Source: Lojkania enalia (taxonomy: Eukaryota > Ascomycota > Dothideomycetes > Pleosporales). From it: a stretch of DNA of 64,000 nt. The position numbers were made by a program, and so were the translations under genes. The DNA is taken from contig ML986719.1 of NCBI GenBank assembly GCA_010094045.1, positions 14,281 to 78,280 on the forward strand, read 5' to 3'. Below are positions 63,754 through 64,000 of the stretch, piece after piece. Each line of letters begins with the position of its first letter. Positions within the stretch are counted from its first letter, which is position 1. The notes beneath the pieces are model-generated. The model was not told the DNA's origin and did not search any database. It saw only the letters and a list, made by a program, of their open reading frames with translations.

Positions 63754-64000
63754 ATGTCGCTGAGCACAATGAACGGCGATGCCAGTGCTGCCAATGTCAG
63801 TGAGAAGATCCCAGGTTCGTACCCCACCGGCGTTATGCCAGCGATCTTCGGGGTCCTTGTGCTGACTTCTCCAGATCCTTCTGTTATAATCACTCGAAAG
63901 ATATCCGACCCATGGACGGTAGACAAAGCACTGGCTGCTATTACTCTCGGCAAGCCGATGGAAGGCTCAAGTTCTCCGGTGCCATACTTTCACATATTGG
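63754..64000 (+). CDS. Probable HD-domain 5'-nucleotidase, N-terminal fragment
   Basis: ATG at 63754 (MSLSTMNGDASAANVSEKIP), open to the window edge. DPWTVDKALAAITL then GSSSPVPYFHIL match what I recall of the beginning of fungal HDDC2-like HD hydrolases, where SSSPVPFFHLLERLKTT-like sequence precedes the HD core. The HD residues themselves lie beyond the window, so the call rests on the leader only. Could have a small intron near 63812. Confidence 0.5.
   Translation, partial: MSLSTMNGDASAANVSEKIPGSYPTGVMPAIFGVLVLTSPDPSVIITRKISDPWTVDKALAAITLGKPMEGSSSPVPYFHIL

Noticed and set aside
1..64000. CRISPR arrays, bacterial operons, or a Starship captain tyrosine recombinase
   Set aside because: No spaced direct repeats of CRISPR type, genes have spliceosomal introns, and no DUF3435-like recombinase motif was seen, although the cargo-like mix (HET, patatin, FunK1) made me look.

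Overview
This window comes from the nuclear genome of a filamentous ascomycete (Pezizomycotina). The evidence is short spliceosomal introns of about 43-68 nt with GTAAGT-type donors and CTAAC-like branch sites, HET domains, NLR-type proteins, FunK1 kinases, a zinc-cluster regulator, and single-base C-to-T or G-to-A nonsense changes like those left by RIP. Coding density is low and relics are common, as in an accessory, repeat-rich compartment. There is one 400-base assembly gap (43740-44139).

Layout. 1-2173: HET/NB-ARC/TPR NLR running off the left edge. 3230-5358: decayed pogo/Fot1-like transposase carrying four separate 143-183 bp insertions, each with a perfect 5-bp target duplication. 5675-8624: a J-domain-like protein and a small secreted protein. 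8941-13491: a cassette of small, mostly coiled-coil genes of unknown function (here A, A2, B, C, D, E). 13.6-15.9 kb: MADS-like and zinc-binding proteins. 16259-19430: a six-exon RING-like/patatin phospholipase. 21.5-27.7 kb: zinc-ribbon microprotein, APH-family phosphotransferase, and FunK1, AAA and HET-NACHT pseudogenes. 29.7-31.8 kb: three SANT/Myb-like genes. 32.5-35.5 kb: two related minisatellites and a chromo-like gene. 35.6-37.1 kb: a frameshifted PAQR gene and a broken coiled-coil gene. 37324-41334: a second, diverged copy of the cassette in direct orientation. 42-47 kb: SAM methyltransferase and a nucleoside-phosphorylase/NACHT/ankyrin NLR. 48-57 kb: two SET-domain genes (EZH2-like CXC-SET-BAH and ASH1-like AWS-SET-postSET) with several small genes between. 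57.6-59.9 kb: a foldback repeat, a 12-bp GATATC array and a FunK1/HeLo chimeric relic. 60-64 kb: a zinc-cluster regulator, an HD-nucleotidase/NMP-kinase-like fusion, and the start of a divergent HD hydrolase.

Themes. (1) Allorecognition and immunity-like genes: two NLRs, HET relics, HeLo relic, patatin. (2) Chromatin genes: two SET proteins, chromo-like and SANT-like proteins. (3) A coiled-coil gene cassette duplicated about 28 kb apart, with conserved ORFs and a conserved core promoter, one copy carrying an internal inversion; this is the best candidate for an undescribed system. (4) A nucleotide-metabolism pair at the right edge whose fusion member has lost the Walker A lysine of its kinase half. 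All exon joins were derived by eye from splice signals and reading phase; no database search was run.
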